A DNA stretch of 64,000 nt, from assembly GCA_949752735.1 (NCBI GenBank), contig OX457046.1, positions 35,643,294-35,707,293 on the forward strand, given 5' to 3'. The notes below the pieces were generated by a model. It did not search any database, was not told the DNA's origin, and saw only the letters and a list, made by a program, of their open reading frames with translations. The position numbers were made by a program, and so were the translations under genes. The stretch is from Lumbricus terrestris (lineage: Eukaryota; Annelida; Clitellata; Crassiclitellata; Lumbricidae). This document shows, one piece after another, positions 31,616 through 44,000 of the stretch; within the stretch, counting starts at the first letter, position 1, and each line of letters begins with the position of its first letter.

Positions 31616-34600
31616 CGGATCCTTTTATGGTTATTAACTACAACGAAAGACAAAAAAATCGTAAACAACAAGGTCTTTGAAGCGAGACTGTTCAAACCTA
31701 AGTATGACTCCAACCAATGTAATAAAGCATTGACCCACATACATGCATTATTGTGAATTTTAGCAACTTCTACTACTTTGACGTCCAATGCCTACTAAGG
31801 TTTCAACTGGTGGTACATCTAATGCAAAACAAAAAGCTTAATCAGAACCTCATCATAGCACTACATTTGGACAGCAATTAATAAAAACATTAATAAAAAA
31901 GACAATTTATTTTATATGGTGCCATAACAGAGTGAAATTGTCACAAGGGGCCCTCCCAAACAACTAACAGCAGGGTAGGCATTAGAAAATAAATAAATTG
32001 ATCAATTATCGTATATTCTTATCGATTTGCAATTTAAGTTATTGAACTAATCACACTCAACTCTGATTTTCGAATTATAACGACAACTTGGAAAATCATA
32101 TATTTACAGTCTATTACAACATTAGCCTGTAACCATGGTTATTTCACTTGCAACATCATACTGTCAAAATCAGTCTGTCAGCATGGTTACTTCGCTTGGT
32201 CGCACTCAAATATTCTCGTTCCGAGAACTTATACCTGTAGAGCATACTCAGGATATCTACTCAGTGGTGCTCCAAGTTGTTCGCGCATGCATGCCTGTCA
32301 ACGAGCATTAGGACGTGATGCTGGGAAATAAACAGTGAGTTGTCATGTGATGCATTGGTTGCGTATCACGACCTTAGGTCCAGTCCATTTCCGGCTCGAG
32401 GGGTAATGGGAAGAAAAGAATAAGGATAAAAACTTCTCACTGCGTGCCACAACGAAAATGATAAATTGTGAGTCGGAATCTACAAGGGTGCTATATAAAT
32501 TGATTCATTGGTTTCAGATAGACTGACTCATGTGTCAAGTGTATGTATCGGTTCTTGACAATTCCACTGGAAAAGGACAAAAATGTTTTACCTCTGGCAG
32601 TTCAGCTCAAATACAATTGTCTTTCAAATTTGACATATTTACATTCAGAAAAAGAATTTGCTACTATTGCACAAAATGTCATACAATACAATATTTGAAA
32701 TTAACTTACAAAGTTCCATTTAACTCTTTACTGACTCAGGGTATAGGATTTCTCATACCCGTTGACTATGATCGGGCAAAGGGCTCAAAGAATTTATTTG
32801 GGAAAGGTGCTTGCTATGTGAGTGAAACATGCAATAGAAACTTGCAACCAAGCCCTTTAATGAAATTAAATTAAATTGAATTAAATTTCACTAGGAGCAT
32901 CAGGCTTACCTCTAAACAATCATGGCAGACAGCAACTTTGTCTCGAATTTTCGTCTAATTTCCACTTTTTCCAAAGGTGTTCGGTTTTGGCATATTACAA
33001 TGCCCCGTTCAGATAAAAACTATCAGCCACCACAATAGAATATGATGCAGTAATAAACCCAAGCCACCTATTTATAACGTTCAGAGACATTTTGAATGAT
33101 CTTATTGCTTTCCTGAAGTACTTTCAAATATTTCACGGATGCAATAAGATCACTTCAAACTATCTTACGTGTTCAATAACTGAAATGCCAGAGAGGATAA
33201 AAGTAGTAATGAAGAACTTTTCAAAAACACACACGGAATCGTTTTATAATTATCCTTTGAAGTCATTGTAGGGTTTTGTGATGGGGTTGCATTGGAGGAA
33301 CGTTCTCATAATGGATGAAGAGGTTTGTGATCCAATTTGTTCAATCAGAACTTGTGTCACGACTGAACAACTCAAAAGGAGGACCTGGTAATGCTATACA
33401 TGACTTGTCAGAAATTTTAAAAAAGTACTGCAGAAGCAGTTGCAGTTTCGATTTATACCGACTCCAGCGGGCACCGCAGAGTATTTGAACAATATATTTC
33501 TGCACATTATACGCGCAATATAATACATGGACATGCAAATAGCAACAAAGGGTGGGAAGTTGACAAAACTGGTCTCTGGCGAAATTAACAAAACATCTGA
33601 AAACAGGTAGTTTATCTGCAGTGTGGGTTAATATCCGAAGTTACATCAGCGATTGCAAGGTGGCTGACTTTATCTTGAGTGTGGATAACATCCGAGGTTT
33701 TATTTCATCAGCGATTGCAAGGTGGCAGTCTTCATGCCACGAATGCCGCGATAAACAGAACTAATATATTACAGCTTTCGAGGAAATAAAAAACAAATTA
33801 GATAATAAAAACTAACAATTTAAGAGTGATAATTACCGCAAGAACTAATTATACGAATAAAATAGCAAAACTGTTTATAAATCGATGGAGAATTTGCATC
33901 ACTTCCGCTGCAGATGTCAACCTGTGCGAGTTAAAATAATCGAGTCAGACGCTTGCGATTACAACTAAGAACTTTACGAGTTTAGTTCTGAATGCCCGCT
34001 CTTATTTATTTGTCAAATAATTGAAATAAATTTTAAGATACTTTTGAGTGACTGTTTCATTAGGCCACAGATGGGGAGATATTTAGGGTCTACTGACATT
34101 CGGTTGCTCATGCATGTAAAATTTGCTTACTTACGCACGCTGTAACAATGAGTAGACAGCATTTGGGGAGGAGCATAATGAATGGGGTGTGGGGAGGGTG
34201 AGATACGCTGAACTTGCTGAAGCATTAAAGTGAAGTTTCCGAGTTCCGTAGGCTACATAGCCTAATATATTATTAAACCTATTTGTAAAGAAGGAACGTC
34301 CCTTATAATTCCTTTGAATGTTGTTAGGGCCTTCATTTTACAAATGGTAGAGCCTAATCTTAGTTTTCTTGTTTAAAGCATAGTTGTGAAATAAGATGGG
34401 AATCCTGGGACTAATATTAATAACAAAAATTGGCCTGTCCCAGAATTTACTGCCCCTGTCACGAAATAGAGTATCCCCCGTATTAATTGTATCCCCCCAA
34501 ATTAAATAAGTCGAAAAAATCGCCTCCGCGTGTATTTTTTTTTGACAAATTAATTTTCATCTGCTTTGTTTTGAACAACGACTCTAACAGGTATGTTTAT

Positions 34601-35050
34601 TCTTACTAGATAATTTGTTTGCCCTGTTTTTAGAGCACTTAAAACATTCAAAATATTCGAGAACACCCAGAGTCACTAAATAAATTCGAGTTGCCTTTAT
34701 CTGAGCATTGGTTAGGACACTTAAAACAATAATTAGAGTCACTTTAAATTTTGATTACAGCACAATTTTTTTTATTATGCTCATTTTTCAAAAAAGGGGA
34801 TAGAATATGGTTTATCCCCTCGGATAGTATAGACCGGTTAATTCCATCCGGGGGATAGATTAATTCATCCCACCGGATAGCTTTCAGGGGGATACTCCGT
34901 TTCGTACGTGTCACCCCTAATAATATTGGTATGTCCCAGAATTTACTACGTAGAGTATTATAAAACAGTTAAAAGTAGGCCCAAACTTCAACGATTCCGT
35001 GTTTTCGCACTCAATTAATAAAAGGCCTGTTTAGAAATTGAGAAAGTCTG
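31616..35050. other. intergenic, no gene recognised
   Basis: AT-rich, with only short anonymous open frames. A LINE-tail-like piece is at about 31905-31960. A 25-bp segment with cagcgattgcaaggtggc is duplicated at about 33645 and 33708. Nothing else stands out. Confidence 0.45.
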
Positions 35051-35063
35051 AAACTACTCCTGG

Positions 35064-35282
35064 TGGGGCACCGTGGTGTTGTGGGTATGTTCGTCGCATT
35101 GCAGCCGAAGGATTGCAGTTTCGAATCCACCTCACGGCGTCGCGTAGGGACCTTGGGCAAGTCCTTCACTTGCAATTGCTCAGCGCTTTGGTGAAACTCC
35201 GATGCAGTGTCCGCTCTGTAGTCGAGGGCGCCTCTGAGTAGAAAGCTCTATAGGGGGCGCTATAACAAGTGCACATATAAAC
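35064..35282 (+). mobile_element. tRNA-derived SINE (S1), full length
   Basis: ggggcaccgtggtgttgtgg A box (diverged), TTCGAATCC B box, CGCGTAGGGACC body, gcgcctctgagtag and gggggcgctataacaagtgc tail. Confidence 0.85.
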
Positions 35283-35313
35283 GTATTCCTAATAACATGA
35301 CGTAGGCTACATG

Positions 35314-35491
35314 CAGGGCTTACGGTGTGGATGGACGGTCATGGACGGCGTCCATGCACTTATTATAAAATATGAACGCCGTCCTGCCTCTTATTGGCCA
35401 GTACAGACTGGAAAGGTAAGGAGCGTCCAGGCACTTCTTTTGGAAAGGTAAGGGGCGTCCAAGCACTTATTTCTCCACACTTTAAGCATTG
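35314..35491. mobile_element. hAT MITE family A, copy 2
   Basis: 178 bp from CAGGGCTTACGGTGTG to CACACTTTAAGCATTG, same interior as copy 1. The flanking 8-mers gctacatg and cgtacagg are only partly alike, so the target duplication has mutated. Confidence 0.8.
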
Positions 35492-35570
35492 CGTACAGGA
35501 TTACCAACAAGTGAAGATTGAAGAATGTAATGCTAGAAAATAAATTAACGATCGGCAGCTGATTAAACAT

Positions 35571-35765
35571 CAGAGCTGTTTTCAAGGGAATTTTAGAACT
35601 GCACAACTTCTTCGTTCTCTTCCCCTCCTCCATGGTAAATTATTTCCAATTGGGGGGGGAAATGACCTTTTTTGCCAGTTTCCAATGTACATAAGTGCTT
35701 CTTCAACTGCACAAATACATTTAGAACTGCACATTTTTGTACAACTGCACGCTAAAAAAGCCCTG
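35571..35765. mobile_element. hAT MITE family B, copy 1
   Basis: 195 bp from CAGAGCTGTTTTCAAGGG to AAAAAAGCCCTG, with repeated aactgcaca motifs. The flanks ttaaacat and ctaaacat match at 7 of 8 bases. The second copy is at 44498-44691. Confidence 0.8.
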
Positions 35766-35773
35766 CTAAACAT

Positions 35774-36470
35774 TACAGCGCCCTCTTTCGAATACACACG
35801 AAATCCTAGTGTTTCGCTTGTAATCAACAGGGTGCGCTATCAGTCATTTCTACAGAAGACATTTCAAAGGCTTCAAAGCCGTGCGTTTCGCGGTTACAAC
35901 AGTGTAGTGCTGTAGTATGCGAAAACAAATTTCTGTCCAGGGTAACGGCCTCTGTTGTCATGGACCCTGGTCAAACCTGGATCCATCCATCCATCAACCT
36001 CTTTTTGCATATTTGCTGCTCGGACTTTCTAATAAACAATTCGGGTCTTTGTTTTCGTTCACAAATGGACCGACCGCGAAGCCAGATCGAAGGGGACCAA
36101 AGTGTGAACTTCGAACTACAATTGTCTTTGGCTCTGCTGCATAGGGCGAGAATCACCATTCGCGGACTATGGCCTCTACTCAGCAATCGTGTCTGTTTAT
36201 TCATTATGCCTAGGGTGGTGGTGTGGAAGTGGGTGGGTACTGGGTAGGTGCAGCCTGAGACAGGCACCTGCGTTTGCTATATCCTTTCGGACGGTCAATA
36301 TCATAGAAGGCCGTTTGTGGAAAATTCCGCCACAGTCAAAATATCGCTTCCGGAAAAGTCGTATAATTTTCGCTATTGTCCACCGGATGTAGGCGTTGGT
36401 ATACTCCTTAATGCTTGTCAGTGTATAAGTAGAAGCATGGCTTTGCATGAATGTATTTATGCAGGTAGGT
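35774..36470. other. intergenic, no gene recognised
   Basis: An open stretch from an ATG at 36065 (MDRPRSQIEGDQ...) has no recognisable domain and no convincing donor. Nothing else is seen. Confidence 0.4.
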
Positions 36471-36479
36471 ATTTAATTT

Positions 36480-37075
36480 ATGTATATAAGTGTGTATGCA
36501 TGCACGCATATATTCATTCATTCATTTCAGACATATGTATGTAGGTATCGTAATCGTAATCGTAATCTCGAAACTTCTACAGCGCCCACAAAAGCCAAGT
36601 CGCGGGAACCAGCTTATTCACAGGCGCTCAATCAAAACAAAATCGATAGGCAGCGGGTCAAGTCCGGAGAGTCAGGCAGGCAGATGGATGGACGGCTATG
36701 TATGTATGTGTGTAGGTATGTATGTGTGAGAATGGATCCATGTTGCACGTAGTTATGTATGGATGCATGTAGCTACGTGCATGTGTGTGGATGGATGTAT
36801 GTAACAAAGCAATGGATGGGTGGTGGATGGGGTGGGTGGAGGTGGATGGGGTGGGTGGTAGATGAAAGGGGATGAATGTGGGGAAAGTGGTGGATGGATG
36901 AGGTTTGGATGGGGTGCAAGATGAATGGGTGGGGTTGAGTGGTGGATGGCTGGGGTGGGGATGGGTGGGTGCGAATGGATGGATTGTTGGGTGAATGGAT
37001 GGGTGGATAGATGGATGGGTGTGTGAGTGGATGGATGGGTGGGGATGGGTGGTGGGTGTATGGATGACAAACTCC
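36480..37075. repeat. GGAT/GGGT minisatellite
   Basis: Imperfect ggatgggt-type repeats, densest at 36790-37070. His/Pro/Ser-rich minus-strand frames in several phases are repeat artefacts. A piece of repeat S5 lies near 36575-36640. It ends about 0.9 kb before the first FH exon. Confidence 0.85.
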
Positions 37076-37421
37076 AAGTGCACACTTGTGATTCGTTCTC
37101 TCCTTCATGCGCGCAAATGTTTCGAAGTCCTTTTAAAATGTTTTGTGTTGTTATACAGCATCGCGTGTACCGCGTGGACTCTGTCGCTATGCGAAAGTTC
37201 TAAAGTCATCCACTCAGGATTTTTCGACATTTGAACGTTTCTCTGTCTTGCGAGGGTCGTCATTCTCGGAAAAGGACTTAAAGAGGTGAGAATATTTTAG
37301 TTTTGGCGAGTTTAAGCTGACTAAGTTTTGAGTTGCAGTTCAGTATGAGACTTGTAGTAATATAACTTGGGGTCACCGGGGTAAAACAATTGTAAATTTA
37401 ATAGAGGGATTTAGTTCAGAT

Positions 37422-37657
37422 CATGGGCGGAGTTTATCAAGGGCTGGGGCTGAGCTCCACCCCCGAATAAGGCCCAGATCCAGCTTTTTTTGCCAGGAAA
37501 ATGGTGTCTTTTCACGATATTTTAACTGGTTTAGTCCTCCTCCCTCCCCAAGAAGGCTCAGACTCGTGAATACATAATATTTTCACGGTGAAAAATCTGA
37601 GTCTGGGCTTTCTTGGGGGGCTTAGCTCCCCCTAGCCCCTGACAAACTCCACCCATG
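37422..37657. mobile_element. inverted-terminal-repeat element (MITE-like)
   Basis: Left end CATGGGCGGAGTTTATCAAG and right end CTGACAAACTCCACCCATG are complementary with few mismatches. The similarity continues inward (ggggctgagctcc against ttagctccccctag). About 236 bp. No clear target duplication. Confidence 0.65.
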
Positions 37658-37996
37658 GACACGTGTGAAAATTATAGTTTATAGATTATTATAGTTCTGT
37701 AATAATTGTTAGCTGCCTTCTTGAGTCAAATATCATTTCGATTGTTACGATAAACCCATTTTAAATAAGAATAATTTCTCTTGTAATGTTGTCATTTTTA
37801 AATACCATTATTAAACTGTTGGTCACCTATTGATGCGTTCTTAAAATTAGCTGTGGTGATGAAAACTATTTGCATTAAAGACCTTGGGAGTTTTTATGTT
37901 TTGATGGAATGAATTATTTCATTTATTTTCTTATTTCATTTTAATTTAATTTTTAAATCCGTTTTATAATTAAGTGAATATTCAAATTCTGTTCAG

Positions 37997-38054
37997 GCAA
38001 GCGAGAATCGAGTCAACATCCAACTTCAGCACCGGGAAATTACAATCAAATATG
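37997..38054 (+). other. FH: FH leader exon carrying the start codon
   Basis: Acceptor attctgttcag and donor ATG|gtatat bound a 58-bp exon. Its last three bases are the ATG that becomes in frame when joined to the exon at 38330. Upstream in the same frame the exon is open but has no Met. It could join an upstream exon ending around 37286 (aaagag|gtgaga), which in that frame has a stop (TGA) and no Met. So it is either mostly 5'UTR or part of a presequence whose first exon lies elsewhere. Confidence 0.6.
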
Positions 38055-41000
38055 GTATATATTCTTTAAGATTAAATTCTCGCAAAAATAAAGTATTTAA
38101 ACTTGAGCGATGTAAAGAAATTGTTTAAAATAATGTAAAATATCTTGTTATGTATTTAGAATTGCATGATAGAAATTAATTAATTCACTCAAGTATTTAC
38201 ATGCCACTGCTGAGTTTTATTTTCTTGAGGTGGCTGTTTTTGAATGTCAGACTACAATTACAATTGTTAATGCAGCTTTTGTTTCTTGTAATTTCCTATA
38301 ATTTGTTCGTTGATGTTCTGTTGTTCTAGTATCGTAAAGAGTCTGATTCGTTTGGTGAACTGGACGTGCCAGTCGACAAGTATTACGGCGTAAACACGGC
38401 AAGATCGCTCATCAACTTCGACATCGGTGGAAGCTCTGAACGGATGCCGGTAACAGTTTCACTGATTGTTGCTTGTAGAATGATTTAAACGTAAGTTCCG
38501 TATTTATTTATTTTTTAGGATCTTTTACATAGCACCTCTTGAAGGTAGACTACTCAGAATCACTCCGAGCCCAACCATGACCATGTAGTAGTTTTGAGAT
38601 ACTTTTGGAACAGAGTGGAGTGATCCTGGGCAATAATGCAGTGTAGCAGGGAGGCCATTCAAGGTCGTAAGGCCAGCTACCGAGAATGAACGGTGCTCTC
38701 GAATAGCCATGAGTGGGGAACCGGAAGCTCAACTTGATTCGCCAAAGTAGGGTGTAATCTATAATAGTGATTTGCTCGCAGGACTGTCCTTTGAAAGGTC
38801 ACAAATGATGGAGTCACATGTGTCACCAGTACATTAACTCTATTGGAACATTAAATTATTAGTTTTCTTAATTGGTTAAACCATATTTTTATAAAGATTT
38901 TCAAATGCGCAAGGAGTTACGCAATTTATATGGTGGACACATGTATAAAAAAATTCAGAAGTGGCGATGATTTTTTAAACAAAATGTTTAGAATGAAATT
39001 AGGAATGATTTTTTCTATTTAGTTGCTACAGATTGAACAGTGACACTAATTTTTTCGTGCGGCTTCTTTCAGATTGAAGTGATTCACGGTCTTGCGATTC
39101 TCAAAAAAGCAGCGGCCATTGTAAACGTGGAGTACGGATTGGATGCAGCGTTGTCTGGAGTTATCGTGAAGGTGGCCGATGAGGTTTGTTGGAGGGATTT
39201 TTAGAACCACAGTTTTAGATACGATTGCTATTTTTCCATAGATGATTGCTTAGCATAGTAATTTTTCTACTTGACGACTCAGCCTTCCATTCCCTAGGGG
39301 GTGACTGAAATGAGCAGTACAACTGATGGGCACCTTGCAGGCTGCCATACAGGTAGACTCGATGTAACTTTATTGCATACTTGTCAACAGGCCCTCATTG
39401 TTCATTCATACATTTCCAAAATTTATATAACGCCTCTTCAAGAAACATACTGAGAGACGCTCCCAGCCGTGACTATATAGAGAGGTCTTGAGCAACTGGT
39501 AGAAAGCATTAAAGTGGGTGCCAAGTACTGCTTTTGAGGGTCAGGGGCAGTGGCATAGCCAGGAATTTATAATGGGGGTTTTATGGCCGGATACCCTGGT
39601 TTTTGTTGTTTTTTCTTATTTAAATGGATAAATAACCTTAAAAAACCCTTTTCCGGAGCCAATGGAGGGTTTTAACCCCCGAAACTCCCCTTGCCTACGC
39701 CACTGGTCAGGGGTTTAGAGGGGCTTACAGATACAAATATGTGCATTGTGAACTGGTGGGTTGTCCAAAGTGGAGACCATTGGATGATTGGAAGGAAACC
39801 ACAGCACCCGGGTCTGCACTAGTCTTAACATAGCCCTGCTTTTCAGTTTGAATTAACAAAGGTATTAAACAGGGCTTAAAGTGTGGCTGGACGGTCATGG
39901 ACGACGTCCATGCACTTATTTTAAAATCTGAACGCCGTCCTGCCACTTATTGACGAGCACAGTCCGAAAAGGTAAGGGGCGTCCAGGCACTTCTTTTGGA
40001 AAGGTAAGGGGCGTCCAGGTACTTCTTTTTGAGAGGTAATGGGCGTCCAGGCACTTATTTTCCCCCACTTTCAGCACTGGTATTAAATGTTATATGCATT
40101 TTATTGGTTAGTATTTTACTAACGGGACTGTGTTTGTGTCGATTGGCAGGTGATTCTTGGTAAACTCGACTCTCACTTCCCGTTGATCGTCTGGCAGACT
40201 GGATCGGGAACGCAGACGAATATGAATGTCAACGAAGTTATCGCCAACCGGGCGATTGAACTCTTGGGCGGTGAGATGGGGTCGAAGAAACCGGTTCATC
40301 CCAACGACCACGTCAACATGAGTCAGGTAGTGGGACTTCGAATTACGCAGATGTTATGGGTGAACTTCGACCAGAGGGAAATTTGTTTTGGGGTTTGGCC
40401 ACCCCAAGCCAATTCGGCTATGTTGGGTACCATGACTGTAGGTTGTCATGGGAAGATTGGGGAGGGACAGGATTGACCTATCCCCTCCCACGTGTAAAAG
40501 GCTGAGAAAAATTAAGTCGCTTGCACTTTGTATACCAATGGCTGCCAGAGCCTCTATGGGCTTGATTAAAATACTGTAGAGTACAGCAACTTTAAAAGAT
40601 TATGCAACTGTAAGGGTGACTGCTTCGTCTTTGGTTATTACCTTGGACAAAATCAAGTTTTACCTATTTTTTTATCAACTTAGTTTGATTTTTATGGCAA
40701 CGGGGGTTGATTAATAGGTATGAGAGCGCAGAGCCTTTAGGCTGTGTGTTATATTTCACTGACGTTCCAAACCCTTATCACTTAAAGGGCTTGGTTGTGA
40801 TAATGCACTTTTAGGAACCCGTAATTAGCGACGCACAACACATTAGTGACATTACGCAAATATTGCCAGTATGTAAAGGCTTCTTGTAAACTATGCAATT
40901 ATAATAAACATTTGTATAGAGCCGATTCAACAGCAAACTAATTTTAGGTGCACTCTGCACTATCATGGTTGACATTGAGTTACATTAACTGCTAGATTTG

Positions 41001-44000
41001 TAATTCCTAATAAAAGAATGACTTGTGGTTTATTGATGTTCAGAGAATCTTGCCACTGCTCTTAAAATTCTTGGTTTCCCAGGTTAGCGAGACCTGTCCG
41101 TTTCTGGATAACCCTTTCTGAGGATTCACTGTGCATATAATGAAGGTGTCCATGAACATTAATTTTTCATGTGTACAACTTTTCCTTTGTTGTCTGCCTT
41201 GGTTCTTCGCTTGTTTGTTGCTTTTCTTTTCTCAGAATATACTGGATTTGATGTCATCTTGTTTCTGCTTTTCTCCACCCACAGAGTTCCAATGATGCGT
41301 TTCCGACGGCAATGCACGTTGCTGTCTCCTTGGCGATAAGGGACGTTTTGATCCCGGGATTGAAGGTACTGCATCAGGCGCTAGAGGGCAAATCGAAAGA
41401 GTTCATGGGAATCGTAAAAATTGGACGAACCCACCTTCAGGTACGTTCTTGTACAGTTCAAAAAGAAAATTTATGTTTTTCTGAATTTTTCCCCGATTTT
41501 TAAATAATGCTTATTGTCAGGATGAGAATTGCCAGTGGGTTGGGGCAGGGGTTTCAAGCCCCCAGTCTTTCTTAGAGCCACATAGTAAAGTCTGTTTTTC
41601 ACACTTCGATTCCAAGTGGATCATAGTCCAACCTCCCATCCCCAGTTATTTTTCCACAATTCTCACACTGCTTGTTGTCAAGGCTTAGCGTGGGTTGGAA
41701 TGGCGTTCTCACTGCTCTTGAAGTTCTTGGCTTGCGTTCCAACTTCTCACCATGCATGGAATCCTGGAAACACATGCGTTACAATAATCTTCTTCAGTGC
41801 TCCACTGCTCACACATTTGGTGTTTCCACTGCTTACCCAAACCAATTTTACCACTGCTTGTTGTTTCCAGAGGTTGATGTGAATTTCTCATGGAAGTTTT
41901 GACATTGAAACGGGTTGAGGCAAGAAGTGATACTACTTAGAATGAATTAGGTTGGCAAAATGCGATGTGTCAGAGCGGTGGAATTTTGGTTATTAGGCGG
42001 ATATTGTTGAGTAAAGGAGTTGACTTGTCATTCAATAAATCAATCAGTTGCTTTTTTGATTCACAGTCCAGTATTAACGCAGGCAATAGCAGTACAATAT
42101 CTCACCTTGTCACCTTGTGCTGTCAGCTCGTAGAGCTCTAGCGATAGTCATGACACACATTCTCCATTGTTCTCTGTTCGCAGACAAGTCCCTCAGTTAT
42201 ACAATATCTAGAGTTTGTTATTTATTAAGATAAAAGTGTTCGTTTGGAATAAAAGTAATTTACAAGTAAACTGGAGTAGTTATTCAATAATAATAGTAAT
42301 TACGACAATTTATGTAGCGCTGTAACACGGCCATGACGTTTCACGGGCGCGTAAGGAGACTTAAGGAGTGTATGGTATGTTGAATATTAGAGAGATAGCT
42401 CAAGGCAACTACAAATGCTTTAATTATAATACCTTTGCTTTACTTACCTAAAGTTGCTCTACTTACAGCTTGAGAAATAGTGGGTGTTTGACATTCCGGG
42501 TTATTTTAGGCTTCACAATTACCCTATGTTTTAATCCTAACTTTTCTTTCTGCGGAAGACTCTTAACAAGCTTCTTGACATTTTCATCTGCTGTTTAACC
42601 AGTAGGTGAAGACTATATATTGTAGTTGACCATGGTGTGCTTATCATGTCTGCAGCAAATTGTAGCGGTGCTGCTGAAAAGATGCGTCGCTATATAAATG
42701 TTTGAATAGGAATACAAAATGTGCAATTAACGGTTATCAAAACATCTTTTGTATTTCAGCATCCACTGTTTCATTGTGGTCTTGTGTTGTGAGGTTGCGA
42801 CGAACTCGTGGGAGTTGTTGTCTTGCTATTTATATGCACAACCTTGATTCTGTTTACGAAAACATCTTTGTGTTTCTTGTTTTGTGTGATGAGTTTGGGT
42901 GAGCGACCAAGGTGTTTTGTTTTAAGAGGCACTGTCTAAATGTACAGTTACAACTGTGTTCACGAAATTCGACTACTGCTCATACTCTTGCATTGCCAGT
43001 CCCAAGCTTGGAGAAAGAAGGAGGGCAGCATTAATAAGTTGTTATTACACAGTGTTTTTGAACAATATATTTACTTAATCTAATCCATTATCTTCATATT
43101 GTCATCTTCTAGATAGGCATACACTCAAGACTGTTTGGCCGCACCTGGGTCGGGAGTAGTGTTGTTTTCCTGAACATAATGAAGGTTGTGGATATAAATA
43201 GCATTATATCACATCCCCAACCCCCATCAAGACAACTCCCCAGAGTTACTCCTTCAAATTTTAAGAGTGCTATATAAATTTCATGGGTGGATATATGGAT
43301 GGATAGATGGATGCTCTGTGTTTCAGGATGCCACTCCGCTGACCCTGGGCCAGGAGTTCAGTGGATATGTCCAGCAAATATCGAACGGCATTGACAGGAT
43401 TCTGTCGACATTGCCAAGGCTCTACCAGCTGGCTGCAGGTAAAACATAATATATCGTAAAGTAACGTAAATATTAAACAGACTTAACTTTAAGTAATGTA
43501 ATCATGTGAACTTGTTCACTGATTCTGGCTTGAAGTGAATGCATTTGATGACAATTTTAGCTACGACTGCAAGTCATATTCTAATCGTGTGCAGATTTTT
43601 TTGTTACCAGGTGGCACTGCTGTGGGAACTGGATTAAATACACGCCGAGGCTTTGCTGAGAAGACGGCAGACAAGATTGCCGAGTTGACAGGTTTGCTTA
43701 TGACATCACGCTCACGGACATTGCCTTTTCTGACCAGTACACTAAGGTAACCCGTCAGAACTCAAAAATTTGTCTCGGATGAAGGCAGATGATTGGTTAC
43801 GGTCCTTAGAGACGTTGGTGTCTTTGGGTGATAATTTCTGTTTTTCTTCATTTGATTTGTCACTTTCCAGCTGTGTCTTCAGTTTTGATGATTCAATCAA
43901 GATATCTCTTTGTCATCTCAATCAAGATAGCTCTTTGTCATCTGCGCGCACGCAGTATGAGAATTGTGGAAAAATAACTGGGGGGGTTGGACCATTATAC

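Noticed and set aside
36065..36247. Possible exon MDRPRSQIEGDQ...
   Set aside because: Open, but no recognised domain, poor donor and no neighbouring exon.
36658..37108. His/Pro/Ser-rich minus-strand frames of about 110-140 codons
   Set aside because: Three phases of the GGAT minisatellite give similar peptides; not coding.
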